DNA of 64,000 bases from assembly GCA_036971475.1 (NCBI GenBank), contig JBAIZL010000001.1:112252850-112316849 (forward strand). The letters are read 5' to 3'. The notes below the pieces were generated by a model that made no database searches, was not told the DNA's origin, and was given only the letters and a program-made list of their open reading frames with translations. Of the stretch, positions 23,501-31,419 are shown piece by piece. The position numbers and the translations under genes were made by a program. Position 1 is the stretch's first letter. The number at the start of each line of letters is the position of its first letter. Origin of the DNA: Prosapia bicincta (Eukaryota > Arthropoda > Insecta > Hemiptera > Cercopidae).

Positions 23501-25904
23501 TAATACCTATTTCCAAACACTGATTAAGGGAATAGTAACCCTTTTCTTTAGACGAGGCATCAAAAACCGGTCTTACTGCAGTGGTGCTGTTTTCTTTTAT
23601 CACTGGTCTATGAGGTAAATAGTGACCTTCATCCCATTTGCTTATTGGGATTTCCTCAATAACACCATCTTCCAGCCAATCTGAAAACACATTGTTATAT
23701 ACATTATATAAACTTTCATTTGTTAGCCTTTTCACTGAGTTTTCAAGCCTTTTTTTTGCAAGATTGAAATTTCTTGGAACTTCTGGGTGGTCTTCGGACC
23801 AAGGTAATTTGACTTCATAGCGTCCTTCTTCATTTACTCTCACAGTTTCCAAAAATTGTGTTTGAACAGAATGTTCAATTTCTTGTTTGCTTCTGGTCTG
23901 TAGTGGGTCTTTTATACCTAAAACATCCATTTCCCACAGCTTGCATATTGAATTACTTTGTACAAACATAGAAAGTGCTGTCATAGAACTAAATTCTTTA
24001 CTTTCTTGAAATTTTCCTGTCAAAACCCATCCTAAATGAGTTTCAAGGGCTATAATACCACAATCTAGAACCTCTTTTCTTCCAGTTAGAAGTTTCCCAT
24101 ATATGTCAGCCCCAATTAATATCTCAATTGGACTGTCTGCATCCTGAAACAATTTAATACCTCTTTCCATCAGTTCATCAGTCCATCTTCCTGGTTTCAA
24201 GGCAGGAACATAAGTACAAATATTTATTTCACTAAGTGCCTTGAAATTACAAGAATATGTTTTATCTATACTTTGTAGTCTGACTTTGTAGCATGCATGA
24301 TTGCGAGGCTTAGTGACCTCTCCTCCAAACAGGCCATGTAATAATGTTTCTTCACCACAAGTGTCATATTTCATTTTTTCAACAGTCGATTTCCTTATGT
24401 ATGACCTCTGGGATCCACTGTCAAAAAGTAAACGCACATTGAGTTCTTTTGTGTCACTAACAGCCTTGACAACAAGAGTTTGCATGTAAACCTGATTGCC
24501 ATTCACATTGGACAAGGAATTCTCAAAATTGGGCTCAGCTTCTTTTTCCTCGCATTTAGGTTTAATGTTAGACCTATTAAAATTATTCTGCAACTTTGAA
24601 CACATAAGTGGTACATGTTTTCCATTACAAATAATACATTTAACAATAGCTCTGCAATGTTTACTTAAATGTCCTACTTTTGTACAAGAAAAGCAACACC
24701 TTTTGCTAGTAAGAATATTCTGCCTTTCTTCTAAAGACATGTCCCTAGCTTTAAAACAGTTTTCACTTAAATGACCACCGTCACAAAACACACACATCGA
24801 TAACTTCGTCTTATCTGTGCTTACTGTAGACGTATTTGATTTTACATTTACAAGGCCAGCTGCTGTAACATTGCTGGTAGGCCTTCTTGTATTTTTAATA
24901 TGCTTATCTTTACTTGCAAAGTCTCTTTTATATGAACTCGTAGTATTATCACCTGTTGATACTTTTGTTTTTTGTAAACCAAATCCCTGTTTAGCTAAGT
25001 TTATTCTTTCTTCTCCCTCCACTTCAATTTTCAAAAAATTCATTAGGCTATCTAGCCTACTTTTACTTTCTGACGCGGTCTCGTCCTGTTGAGAGTTAGG
25101 CCTACTTCTCTGCCAAGCTATTAATAAATCCTCCCTGAGACAAGATTCTACTAATGGGAAGAGCATAGCAGCGTACTTCTCCTTTGTTACACCTAAAGTT
25201 TCTAAACACCTTAGTTTTGACTCAATTTGATCATAAAGTGAGGAAATAGTAATTTTACTTTCACTGCTATTTAATGTTATTACAATTTTCAAGATTTCTC
25301 TTATGTAAAACTCTACTAACAGGTCATCTTTGGCAAAGCGAGATTTTAAATGTTCAATAGCCTGTTCATAACTACGTCCACATGGGGGAAAACTCTCGAC
25401 AATTTCCCTAGCCTTAGTATTAGGGATAGTCGCTTGCAGGAGATACTGATACTTGTCATCAGAATCAATACAGGGGTCTTCATGGATTTTCTTAAATTGG
25501 CCCCAAAACGGCAACCAATCACTAATATCACCACCAAACTTTTTAAACTCAAGTGTGGGTAACTTAAATTTACGTTTTTCTACATTCACACTAGTATCTG
25601 TCTTAGGCCTAGCCTTGTCAATAGCCTGTTCAACTAAATACTCAACTATTTTAAACTTGCCTGAGTATTCATCGGCAGATTCTACCTCATTTTCTAAAAC
25701 TTCAGTAGATGCATTTTCATTTAGTAAAACTTCAATAATTTCTCGGTCTAAGACCTCCAATTGATTATGTTTTTCACGTAATAGCTCTAAATTAGCTTTT
25801 AACAAAATCACATCATCTTCATTTTTTATGGATTCTAATAATGTATTGTGTAAACGTGAAAATCCAGTTCTAAACAATTTTCTTTTCTTTTTCAGAGCAT
25901 CCAT
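20532..25904 (-). CDS. BEL/Pao gag-pol polyprotein (1790 aa)
   Basis: Single uninterrupted frame for the whole retrotransposon polyprotein. Gag is N-terminal (about 1-300, DUF1759-like at about 110-280). Three Cys-His knuckles follow: C371/C374/H378/C383, C404/C407/H412/C417 and C423/C426/H430/C435. The aspartic protease has its active site at D495-S-G497. In the reverse transcriptase, motif A is at about 824 (ADIKKAF), FGVSSSPF at about 863 and the catalytic box YVDN at 906-909 (the fourth residue is N instead of the usual D). RNase H residues are D1071, E1114 and D1149. The integrase zinc finger is H1373/H1378/C1408/C1411 and its D,D-35-E-type core is D1443, D1502, E1548. A BEL-specific C-terminal region (DUF5641-like) covers about 1610-1720. 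The length is typical of BEL gag-pol, and the ATG at 25904 follows the primer-binding site by about 50 nt. No frameshift or env is seen. Many antisense frames across it are shadows. Confidence 0.97.
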   Translation of the reverse strand: MDALKKKRKLFRTGFSRLHNTLLESIKNEDDVILLKANLELLREKHNQLEVLDREIIEVLLNENASTEVLENEVESADEYSGKFKIVEYLVEQAIDKARPKTDTSVNVEKRKFKLPTLEFKKFGGDISDWLPFWGQFKKIHEDPCIDSDDKYQYLLQATIPNTKAREIVESFPPCGRSYEQAIEHLKSRFAKDDLLVEFYIREILKIVITLNSSESKITISSLYDQIESKLRCLETLGVTKEKYAAMLFPLVESCLREDLLIAWQRSRPNSQQDETASESKSRLDSLMNFLKIEVEGEERINLAKQGFGLQKTKVSTGDNTTSSYKRDFASKDKHIKNTRRPTSNVTAAGLVNVKSNTSTVSTDKTKLSMCVFCDGGHLSENCFKARDMSLEERQNILTSKRCCFSCTKVGHLSKHCRAIVKCIICNGKHVPLMCSKLQNNFNRSNIKPKCEEKEAEPNFENSLSNVNGNQVYMQTLVVKAVSDTKELNVRLLFDSGSQRSYIRKSTVEKMKYDTCGEETLLHGLFGGEVTKPRNHACYKVRLQSIDKTYSCNFKALSEINICTYVPALKPGRWTDELMERGIKLFQDADSPIEILIGADIYGKLLTGRKEVLDCGIIALETHLGWVLTGKFQESKEFSSMTALSMFVQSNSICKLWEMDVLGIKDPLQTRSKQEIEHSVQTQFLETVRVNEEGRYEVKLPWSEDHPEVPRNFNLAKKRLENSVKRLTNESLYNVYNNVFSDWLEDGVIEEIPISKWDEGHYLPHRPVIKENSTTAVRPVFDASSKEKGYYSLNQCLEIGINLIEIIPALLLRFRLYKIGVIADIKKAFLQISLYEEDRDFLRFLWQNTDGSLKIFRHRRVVFGVSSSPFLLNAVINYHLQKYLVQCAEDNQFSKCTIEKLFKSFYVDNCVTGVNNERDLKQFISEAIQIFSLGKFELRGWEYTEPGLEDKTEASVLGLTWDKKEDTISVSFHKIVNLEENLVTQRVILSTAHRLFDPIGFTCPISICPKLLLQECWKDNCGWDKEVPEEIKQRFNIWFQELDQLKEMKIPRWLQGVDDVIISVSVHIFCDASKFAYSTAVFMRFELSTCIQLQLIQAKSRVAPVKKMTIPRLELMAATIGARLGSSVVQELRDENKFECNIKFFYWSDSSTVIAWIKREENWGVFVRNRVEEICSLTSRTSWRHIPGTMNPADLPSRGCSVSRLISSRWWEGPSWLKLPEDTWPSNEPEPDEELISLEKKKGPTPSLLSNNYPKDWFYYFSNDFDKIVCVFAWLLRFIHNCNPSKKEKCVSKVLSCKEIIEANNFIIRIVQQQSFEGIRDPKLASLSPFMAADGIIRLKTKLTERKDLENFKFPVVLPSKHDIVDILILTIHKRSCHVGVQGLLSLLRENYWILRGRKTISNTLKKCIPCQRHNSKNVETITPPLPESRVRDAAVFEVVGIDFAGPLFLRDGSKVWICIFTCAVYRAVHLELVKFLSVEAFIDTLRRFIARRGRPSIIYSDNGTNFTGTEKAFKILDWNAILKYSSCQQIDWRFNPPSAAWWGGWWERLIRLMKQLLRKTLGKTSLDYEEMETILCDCESIMNSRPLTYLSETSSDLTAITPNMFLHDLKEIGVPDCDHVNTKSLNKRVRYRQHLREALRKRFRIEYLGQLALKSKKNGRQLKVGELVLIEVENKKRIDWPIGLIEKTIISRDGVCRLVQLKTAFGSLLRPIQRLYPLEMQEETIQEQLKEKIKPKVTKTNEHELHLEEDNVTKENKIVTYLRSGRQIKLPQKFVDYSFNNILFFNVLS

Positions 25905-25954
25905 TATAAAATACTTACTAATGGATCATAGATTTTAACTGTAACCAAATTATT

Positions 25955-25972
25955 ATCCTGTCACGGTCGCCA
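25955..25972 (-). other. Primer-binding site for tRNA-Arg(UCG)
   Basis: The minus strand TGGCGACCGTGACAGGAT lies 2 nt (TA) downstream of the 5' LTR. As I recall the tRNA, it is complementary to the 3' end of arthropod tRNA-Arg with a UCG anticodon, including CCA, over 18 nt. tRNA-Arg priming is common in BEL/Pao. Confidence 0.85.
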
Positions 25973-25974
25973 TA

Positions 25975-26232
25975 TGTTATTTCTATAAACTTTTGACACT
26001 GCCGCTACAGGCGGAACACTCGTCATATTTATATAATTATGCTGGTAATAAAACTTATTTCATATTTAAACACTATTTATTACTTCACATCTTTCTTAAA
26101 ACAAAACTCTAAACAAAGAACTGAGAAAAAACTAAAACAATTACAAATCATCTGTTAATTTATATAATGTTCTTTTTCTTTTTTTTTTCATAGAGGATTG
26201 TCATAGAGTATTATATTATTGCATTCACAACA
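25975..26232 (-). repeat. BEL/Pao 5' LTR
   Basis: It has the same 258-bp sequence as 20250-20507, with no difference found by eye, including the 10-nt T run. As the upstream LTR on the minus strand it would supply the promoter. Confidence 0.95.
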
Positions 26233-26540
26233 TAGAGACTTAACAGTCATTAGGCTCTAAATATGGAATTCGTATGCTATTTTTTTTTGTAAGTTACATT
26301 TGTTTTCCAACAAAGATGTAAAACAATCCTAAATAGTTGAAAACATGAGTTTTCATAAAGTAAAAGTTGTTTTTTTTATTAAAGGGGGGGGGGAATTATG
26401 CATTTTTCTAAAAATTCCTTTTGTTTTACAAACAAACATTTACTATCAAACATTCTGACACATATATTTAGAATTTAAAATAAATTATAATAACACATCA
26501 GCAGTTAATAAGTTTTTAGATAATGTATTTATTATTTTTT
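26233..26540 (-). repeat. Dispersed repeat S, copy 2 (interrupted by the BEL element)
   Basis: This is the reverse complement of 18930-19250, diverged by scattered substitutions. The matching outer end of this copy (GCGTTTAAGAG) lies at 20239-20249 on the other side of the BEL element. The retrotransposon therefore inserted within this repeat, and copy 1 shows the uninterrupted site GTCTATTAAACGC. Confidence 0.88.
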
Positions 26541-26849
26541 TCAGTTTCTTACCTTTACACATTTAAATATTTTTATATCTAAAAAAAATATTAAAGGTGG
26601 AGCCCGGGAATTTTGATAACACTTAAAATTTTAAGTGTAAAAAATTTCTGACTTTGTAAAAAGACATTTTTCAAAGATTTGGTGCCTATGTTTCTTCAAT
26701 AATTCAAGAATAAAGTATTATTTTTCAACATGGGCTACTAGTACACGTTTGTGAAATCTAATTTTGTTTATGTTGTAATAACAATTACTCTTTTTACAAC
26801 ACCAGTTTATATATATATATTTAACATTGTAACACATTTATCACTCATC
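26541..26849. other. AT-rich DNA, no feature seen
   Basis: A short TA run occurs at about 26807-26820. Nothing else was recognised. Confidence 0.55.
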
Positions 26850-26999
26850 ACTTACACTATAATGTACTTAAACAAGGGTCTTACTTGGTATATATATGCA
26901 TGTTAACTATCATAGCTGATGCTCGAAAATGAGGACACGTAATTAAAGTCCTCGAAAATTAACTCGCATATGTACCAAGTAAGTACATTAAAGTGTAAG

Positions 27000-27000
<1 letters not shown>
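26850..27000. mobile_element. Short foldback element related to the 301-540 palindrome
   Basis: Left arm 26850-26936 and right arm 26947-27000 are imperfect inverted repeats; the left arm has small insertions. Outer sequences resemble the 301-540 palindrome (TGTACTTAAACAAG, and AACTCGCATA in reverse). The right arm runs directly into a (TA)n tract, as in the first copy. Confidence 0.6.

Positions 27001-27052
<52 letters not shown>
27001..27052. repeat. (TA)n microsatellite
   Basis: Perfect TA repeat on the right edge of the foldback element. The open frames crossing it encode only Tyr-Ile repeats at their core. Confidence 0.97.
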
Positions 27053-27060
<8 letters not shown>

Positions 27061-27954
27061 GTCTTAGCATTATAATTGATTACTTTGGCAATAAAATCAT
27101 TTGTATTAAACGACTTTTGAAAATCTCGTCCGTTAAACTTTCTTTGGGGCGTAATATAGCTTTCATAGAATATCAAAAGAGGACACTTTATTTCCTTTAC
27201 AAAGGTATTAACCTCCAAGGAAAAACACTGTTTAGGAAATGTAATTTCTTAACGGACTCCCTTTCTATTCCTTCTCCAGCAGATTTATAACGCCAGATGT
27301 TTCAAATACTTATGTTTTACTTTCATCTGATAAGATATTTTGTGAATTGCTTGATGTTATTTTCACAAAATAATATCTAAACTCACAGTATATGGAATGA
27401 TACATTTCCTATTCTAAATATCCCTTAGTTATGGAAATAAATAAATTAAACTAAAGTTGTCATTTTAACCAATAATCCTACTCTTATTGATGAACTTGCA
27501 ATTATTGTTAAATAATTAATTATAATATAAAAATATTTATAACTTCAATAATAAATATAACGAAATTTTATTATTAATATAATAATATAACTTAGGTATA
27601 ACCAGTACCGATAGAAACGATTGGTTTACCGCATTGCAATACTTATAAACTTTATACAGAGTTCTCAAACTGTTTATTATCTCATAATGACAAAACATTT
27701 AAATATATAAATGAAATAATATATAGCTGCTCTTCGATATATTTACTTTTTTCCTTCCATTATTCTCATACATGATTATATATGCATAGGTATTTTGCGT
27801 TATGTACGTAACATTTATATTTTCAAAAAATGTATCTTTCACTATGTGACTAAATTTGATGTATGCATGTTTTACTTTCTACATGCCCTAATGCTACTTT
27901 TATACGTGTCAAAATTTTTATTTTTGGTTTGTCGAAAGTAAACATGTCTTATAA
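27053..27954. other. AT-rich intergenic DNA, no feature seen
   Basis: No coding domain, RNA gene or repeat copy was recognised. Confidence 0.55.
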
Positions 27955-28520
27955 CACGCAATACGGATACAGGCTGCAAAAGAACAATGGAACCATGAAA
28001 AGCCTTAGAACAAATGGTAAATAAAGGTTGGCATACAACTTCACAATGGATCCCTAGCCATGTTAGCATCTATGGAAATGAAAGGGCAGACTTTCTGGCC
28101 AAAAAAGCACATCCTTGACACAACCAATTTGTATGCCCTCGTTGCAAAGAACTAAGGCCGTCATCAACCTAAACAACCGGACTAGCGAACTGCACCTCTT
28201 TCAGCAATCAGACGGTATAAAATGGGAAGAAATTGTTATCGCCTAACCCATCGACCACAGATTCCCACGAGCTGTAGGCGTTGCCAAGTTCAGAATGTGG
28301 ACCATCCAGACTGCCTGGCCGTCCATCTACATTGCATCACTGTGCTCCCAACACCGGAATGCCCTCTCTGTGGGCAAACTACGATGGATGCGGATCATCT
28401 GCCGAGATGCAATGCACTAGACCATTCCGGAGATGGTGATGACCCACTTAAGGAAGTTCGTCAAATGAAATCACCAAATGGTTCAACAATCAAGGTTGGG
28501 CGATGGCGAATAAGTAAGTA
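27955..28520 (+). pseudogene. Decayed I/LOA-like LINE 3' fragment (RNase H and terminal zinc finger)
   Basis: In the plus strand, 27999-28115 reads ALEQMVNKGWHTTSQWIPSH and then GNERADFLAKKAHP before a stop. This is the last part of a LINE RNase H domain (WIPSH, GNE.AD). After frameshifts, 28222-28521 keeps an open stretch with HLHCITVLPTPECPLCG and then DADHLPRCNALDH. It matches the C-terminal CCHC motif of the better-preserved LINE at 43464-45175 (CTLCG, AEHLRTCSSLDH). The fragment ends at GAATAAGTAAGTAG, resembling that element's TAAG tail. The 5' part is missing and several frame breaks occur. The same 99-aa open stretch could be mistaken for a gene. Confidence 0.8.
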
Positions 28521-28735
28521 GAATTATTTAGTAATTTATAATATTGAATAATTTTTGTTCCCAAATGTTTCATCAGGAATGTATAATGCAATAATGATAG
28601 TTATGCAACAAGAGTTAGATTAGAGTTAACATCATTGTTGCCAAGTTTATTACAGTATTGCCAAGTCTACTTGTTGTTTAACGTTATAGACATTGAATAT
28701 AGTATCAAATGTGGTTCGCATCTGTCAAGTTATTA
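28521..28735 (-). mobile_element. Decayed Penelope-like 3' end
   Basis: On the minus strand, 28713-28684 encodes FDTIFNVYNV, the C-terminal end of the PLE endonuclease protein also seen at 55254-55562. A diverged 3' untranslated tail follows, with a remnant CTGATGA (minus strand, about 28580) at the place of the ribozyme-like motif in better copies. It abuts the tail of the LINE fragment at 28520. Confidence 0.6.
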
Positions 28736-28743
28736 TTTGGTAA

Positions 28744-28745
<2 letters not shown>

Positions 28746-28790
<45 letters not shown>
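28746..28790. repeat. (TA)n microsatellite
   Basis: TA tract between two opposed PLE fragments. Confidence 0.97.
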
Positions 28791-28791
<1 letters not shown>

Positions 28792-28879
28792 AAAGCTTTA
28801 TATATGTTCATTGCTATCTAATAGTTTCTGTATAGGTTTCACATTTTATATATTTAGAAAATTGTGTGTATGAATAAAT

Positions 28880-29128
28880 GATATGCGTGAAAATGTGGTG
28901 TTTATAAATAATGTGAAAGCTGTAATAAAATTTATAGAGGTCAAACCCAGAAGAAACTTCAAAGATATTTGTCAAGAACATTTAAACGATTATATAAAAC
29001 CGGAAATATGCATACAAAATTTTGCCAATCATTATTTTAGTAATAACCAGAACTTTCAAATTCGACATTCCAGCCTAATGATAACCATAGGCAATTACCA
29101 ATGCCAACAGTTAGAAACGTGCCTTTAA
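28880..29128 (+). pseudogene. Penelope-like GIY-YIG endonuclease remnant
   Basis: An 81-aa open stretch contains KDICQEHLNDYIKPEI followed by QNFANHYFSNNQNFQI. It aligns with RYKEHLNAYINPEI and SNFANHC in the PLE fragment at 55254 and with the right-edge PLE at 62407-64000. The GIY-YIG signature itself is degraded: FIEVK stands where YIGQT is expected. It is truncated upstream and lost after the NFQI region. Catalytically dead. Confidence 0.6.
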
Positions 29129-29349
29129 AAGGAATAATCAAATGATACACTGGAAGAGCTTTTACCTTATGAATTAGAAATAAAAATTAAACTTTGTGCT
29201 GATTAAGTGTAAGAAAATGTCCAAAATAAAAAGAGTAATGTGAATATTAAACGGTTTGTAGTACAATTAGGCATTAATAAAATATTGAATTCTGAATTGT
29301 ATTCCGTTGCCAAATTGATTTTATTCAAACCAATGCAAACTGGGTATGT

Positions 29350-29970
29350 GGAAGAGATTTAAAACAAGGTAAATATACATTTATTTATTATGTGTGTATA
29401 TTCTTCAAATTGCATTAGTATCTTATATTATAAATCTTACTTCAATATAGAATAAGAATACAACTTTTTGGTAATAAGCCTATATTCCAAAATGGGATTA
29501 ATTTTTTTTAATTTGTCGTTTTGAAAACACATTTATTCAAGCACAACAATCAGTACATTGCGATCAGTGCTTACTAACAAAGCCATTTAGAAACAATAAG
29601 GGTATTTATTTCGTCTGGGATCTTACATTATCGCTGCTGTTAGCATACAAGTGACGTCATCGGGAGACCTGAGCAACGGCGACGTGAGAATTATCCGACT
29701 TTAAATGATAACGCTCATATAACCTATTCATGAGGTTATTTCGACTCGTAGATTATACTCTGCTACCTCCAACATATATAACTACTGTAAATGCGAAGTA
29801 ACATTAAGATATTACGTTTTGGTGAATACACATACTATTAAAACAATATATTTTCCAATACAACTTACCAATAGGTTTTGTAATTATTCCATTGTGCTTT
29901 CCTTGTTAGTTTTTACTTAATCGTTTATTTAAGTTCTATTTATCCACATTCAAATTTCTAACTCTAGGTG
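29350..29970 (+). repeat. Dispersed repeat R, copy 1
   Basis: About 600 bp matches 37895-38545 in reverse orientation with scattered differences. Shared landmarks are AAGCACAACAATCAGTAC, GCCATTTAGAAACAATAAG, GTGACGTCATCGGGAGACC and TTTATCCACATTCAAA. No open frame, no clear terminal repeats. It starts just after the PLE remnants. Confidence 0.85.
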
Positions 29971-30590
29971 TCTACATTTCTAGGTTGGTACAATGAATCA
30001 CTCAGTTCTATTTTCATTAACGTTAATAAAAAAAGAACTCCAATTATCAAGGTCTAAAACTATTTGCATAATATTTTTAAAAATATAAAAAAACATTTTG
30101 TCGATTTTAACAAAAAAATAATAAATTACGTTTAGTTCCATGTTTTATTATCAAAAAATGTTTCACCATGATTTTAAAACTGTTTTTGATTCTTAATAGA
30201 CGGACATAATTTCTACATTCTAACACAAATCAAACCTAAATCGATTTATTCAAATTATCTAAGAACTGTTTCGTGTAATAGAAGTACAATTTTTAAAAGA
30301 TTGTTTTTTTTCAAGTAAATATGTACAATATTTACTGAATATGAGAACTGAACATAAAAGTACACTAAAAAATGTTCATGAAGTGAACAATGCAGTTTAA
30401 AATAGATAGGTAACTTGAAACTTATTTCTAGATCTAAAAGAGCAAAATACTAAGCAAGACAAACTTTACTTAGTTGGAATGAAACACTCAGCATAAACAA
30501 TAGGGTCTAATGATTCTGCATTTCATCGTGAATGTCTCACTAACTTTGCTGATGTCTGCGAGATAATAACAAAATATTTATTGCACAAAG
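29971..30590. other. AT-rich intergenic DNA, no feature seen
   Basis: Nothing coding or repetitive was recognised. Confidence 0.55.
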
Positions 30591-30591
30591 A

Positions 30592-30605
30592 AACACACAC
30601 ACACT

Positions 30606-30679
<74 letters not shown>

Positions 30680-30680
30680 T
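30592..30680. repeat. (CA)n-(TA)n compound microsatellite
   Basis: CA units to about 30632, then TA units. Frames on both strands through it are simple-repeat artefacts. Confidence 0.97.
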
Positions 30681-30796
30681 ACATCATTCTTAGTATTGTA
30701 ACTCCTGAGGATGTTGGTAATGTAAACCAACGAAAAGCTTTGAGTTTATTATTCAATAAATTAAATATTTCTGTATTTGTGTATATTATTTGATCT

Positions 30797-30798
<2 letters not shown>
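30681..30798 (+). mobile_element. Penelope-like 3' tail fragment
   Basis: This 118-bp segment matches the 3' region of the right-edge PLE (minus strand 62350-62220) almost base for base: TATTGTAACTCCTGA, GATGTTGGTAATGTAA and CAACGAAAAGCTTTGAG. It lies between TA tracts on both sides, so only the tail was inserted or survives. Confidence 0.85.
30700..30746 (+). ncRNA. Hammerhead-ribozyme-like motif in a PLE tail
   Basis: Stem I is AACTC (30700-30704) with GAGTT (30742-30746). The core CTGAGGA (30705-30711) fits CUGANGA. Stem II is GTTGGT (30713-30718) with ACCAAC (30726-30731). GAAA follows (30732-30735), and then a minimal stem III from the palindrome AAGCTT, with T at the cleavage position before stem I. 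One unpaired T lies between the core and stem II. The order and core match type I hammerheads, which are known in Penelope-like elements. The loop-less stem III suggests that a dimer is needed. Activity is not shown. Confidence 0.7.

Positions 30799-30842
<44 letters not shown>
30799..30842. repeat. (TA)n microsatellite
   Basis: TA tract continuing the PLE tail. Confidence 0.97.
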
Positions 30843-30846
<4 letters not shown>

Positions 30847-31000
30847 GTAATTGGTGTAATTGTGCAATTGAACAGATGTAATTGGTGAAACATTCTCTAG
30901 AAAAAAATGAAGGAAATGTTCTATTAACACTTAGAACGGAAACTGAACTAGGAATGTTTCTTTAGAAAAGCAATTGGTTCTTTTCAATTTAAGCCCGTTA

Positions 31001-31002
<2 letters not shown>

Positions 31003-31060
<58 letters not shown>
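31003..31060. repeat. (GT)n microsatellite
   Basis: Perfect GT dinucleotide run of about 58 bp. Confidence 0.97.
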
Positions 31061-31062
<2 letters not shown>

Positions 31063-31419
31063 ATTCTACTAATATTAGTTGAATATTACCGTACAATAGT
31101 TTTTATACAATTATTTTACTTGCTAAATTCAGTCTCATTTTAGACGGAAAATGACGAATCTGATTTACACATACTTGCGTATTATGTTGCATTATCTTAT
31201 ACATTACAACTCCCACCTAATGCCTGTCATGTACACTCTAATGTACGCAACAATTAATAAAAGTAAGTGACGTTTTTGTAAAAAAAATATTATTCTATGT
31301 TAAGATATAATTGCTCAAATTTTAAAACAAAGTACACAACATTTTTAACGCAGGAACAAGAGAAATAACAACACTTTCGTTTATGTTTTAAAATATGAAA
31401 ACAATTGCAGGATTACTAT
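31061..31419. other. AT-rich DNA, no feature seen
   Basis: Nothing recognised. Confidence 0.5.

Larger units (their letters stand above)
20250..26232 (-). mobile_element. Complete BEL/Pao LTR retrotransposon
   Basis: A 5983-bp element on the minus strand. Order in its own direction: 5' LTR (26232-25975), a 2-nt spacer, tRNA-Arg primer-binding site, a 70-nt leader, one gag-pol frame, a polypurine tract and the 3' LTR (20507-20250). The two 258-bp LTRs are identical by eye, implying a recent insertion. The flanks share AGAG: the left flank ends AAGAG, the right flank begins TAGAG. That is a 4-bp duplication, or 5 bp with one change. The empty-site sequence can be recognised in repeat S (see 26233-26540), which supports these boundaries. 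No env-like frame is present. Confidence 0.96.

Noticed and set aside
20680..25764. Plus-strand frames of 60-110 aa across the BEL element
   Set aside because: Antisense shadows of the gag-pol frame without independent motifs.
28222..28521. 99-aa frame with a C..C finger as a host gene
   Set aside because: It matches the C-terminal region of the LINE at 43490-44389 and follows a recognisable RNase H remnant, so it is a LINE fragment.
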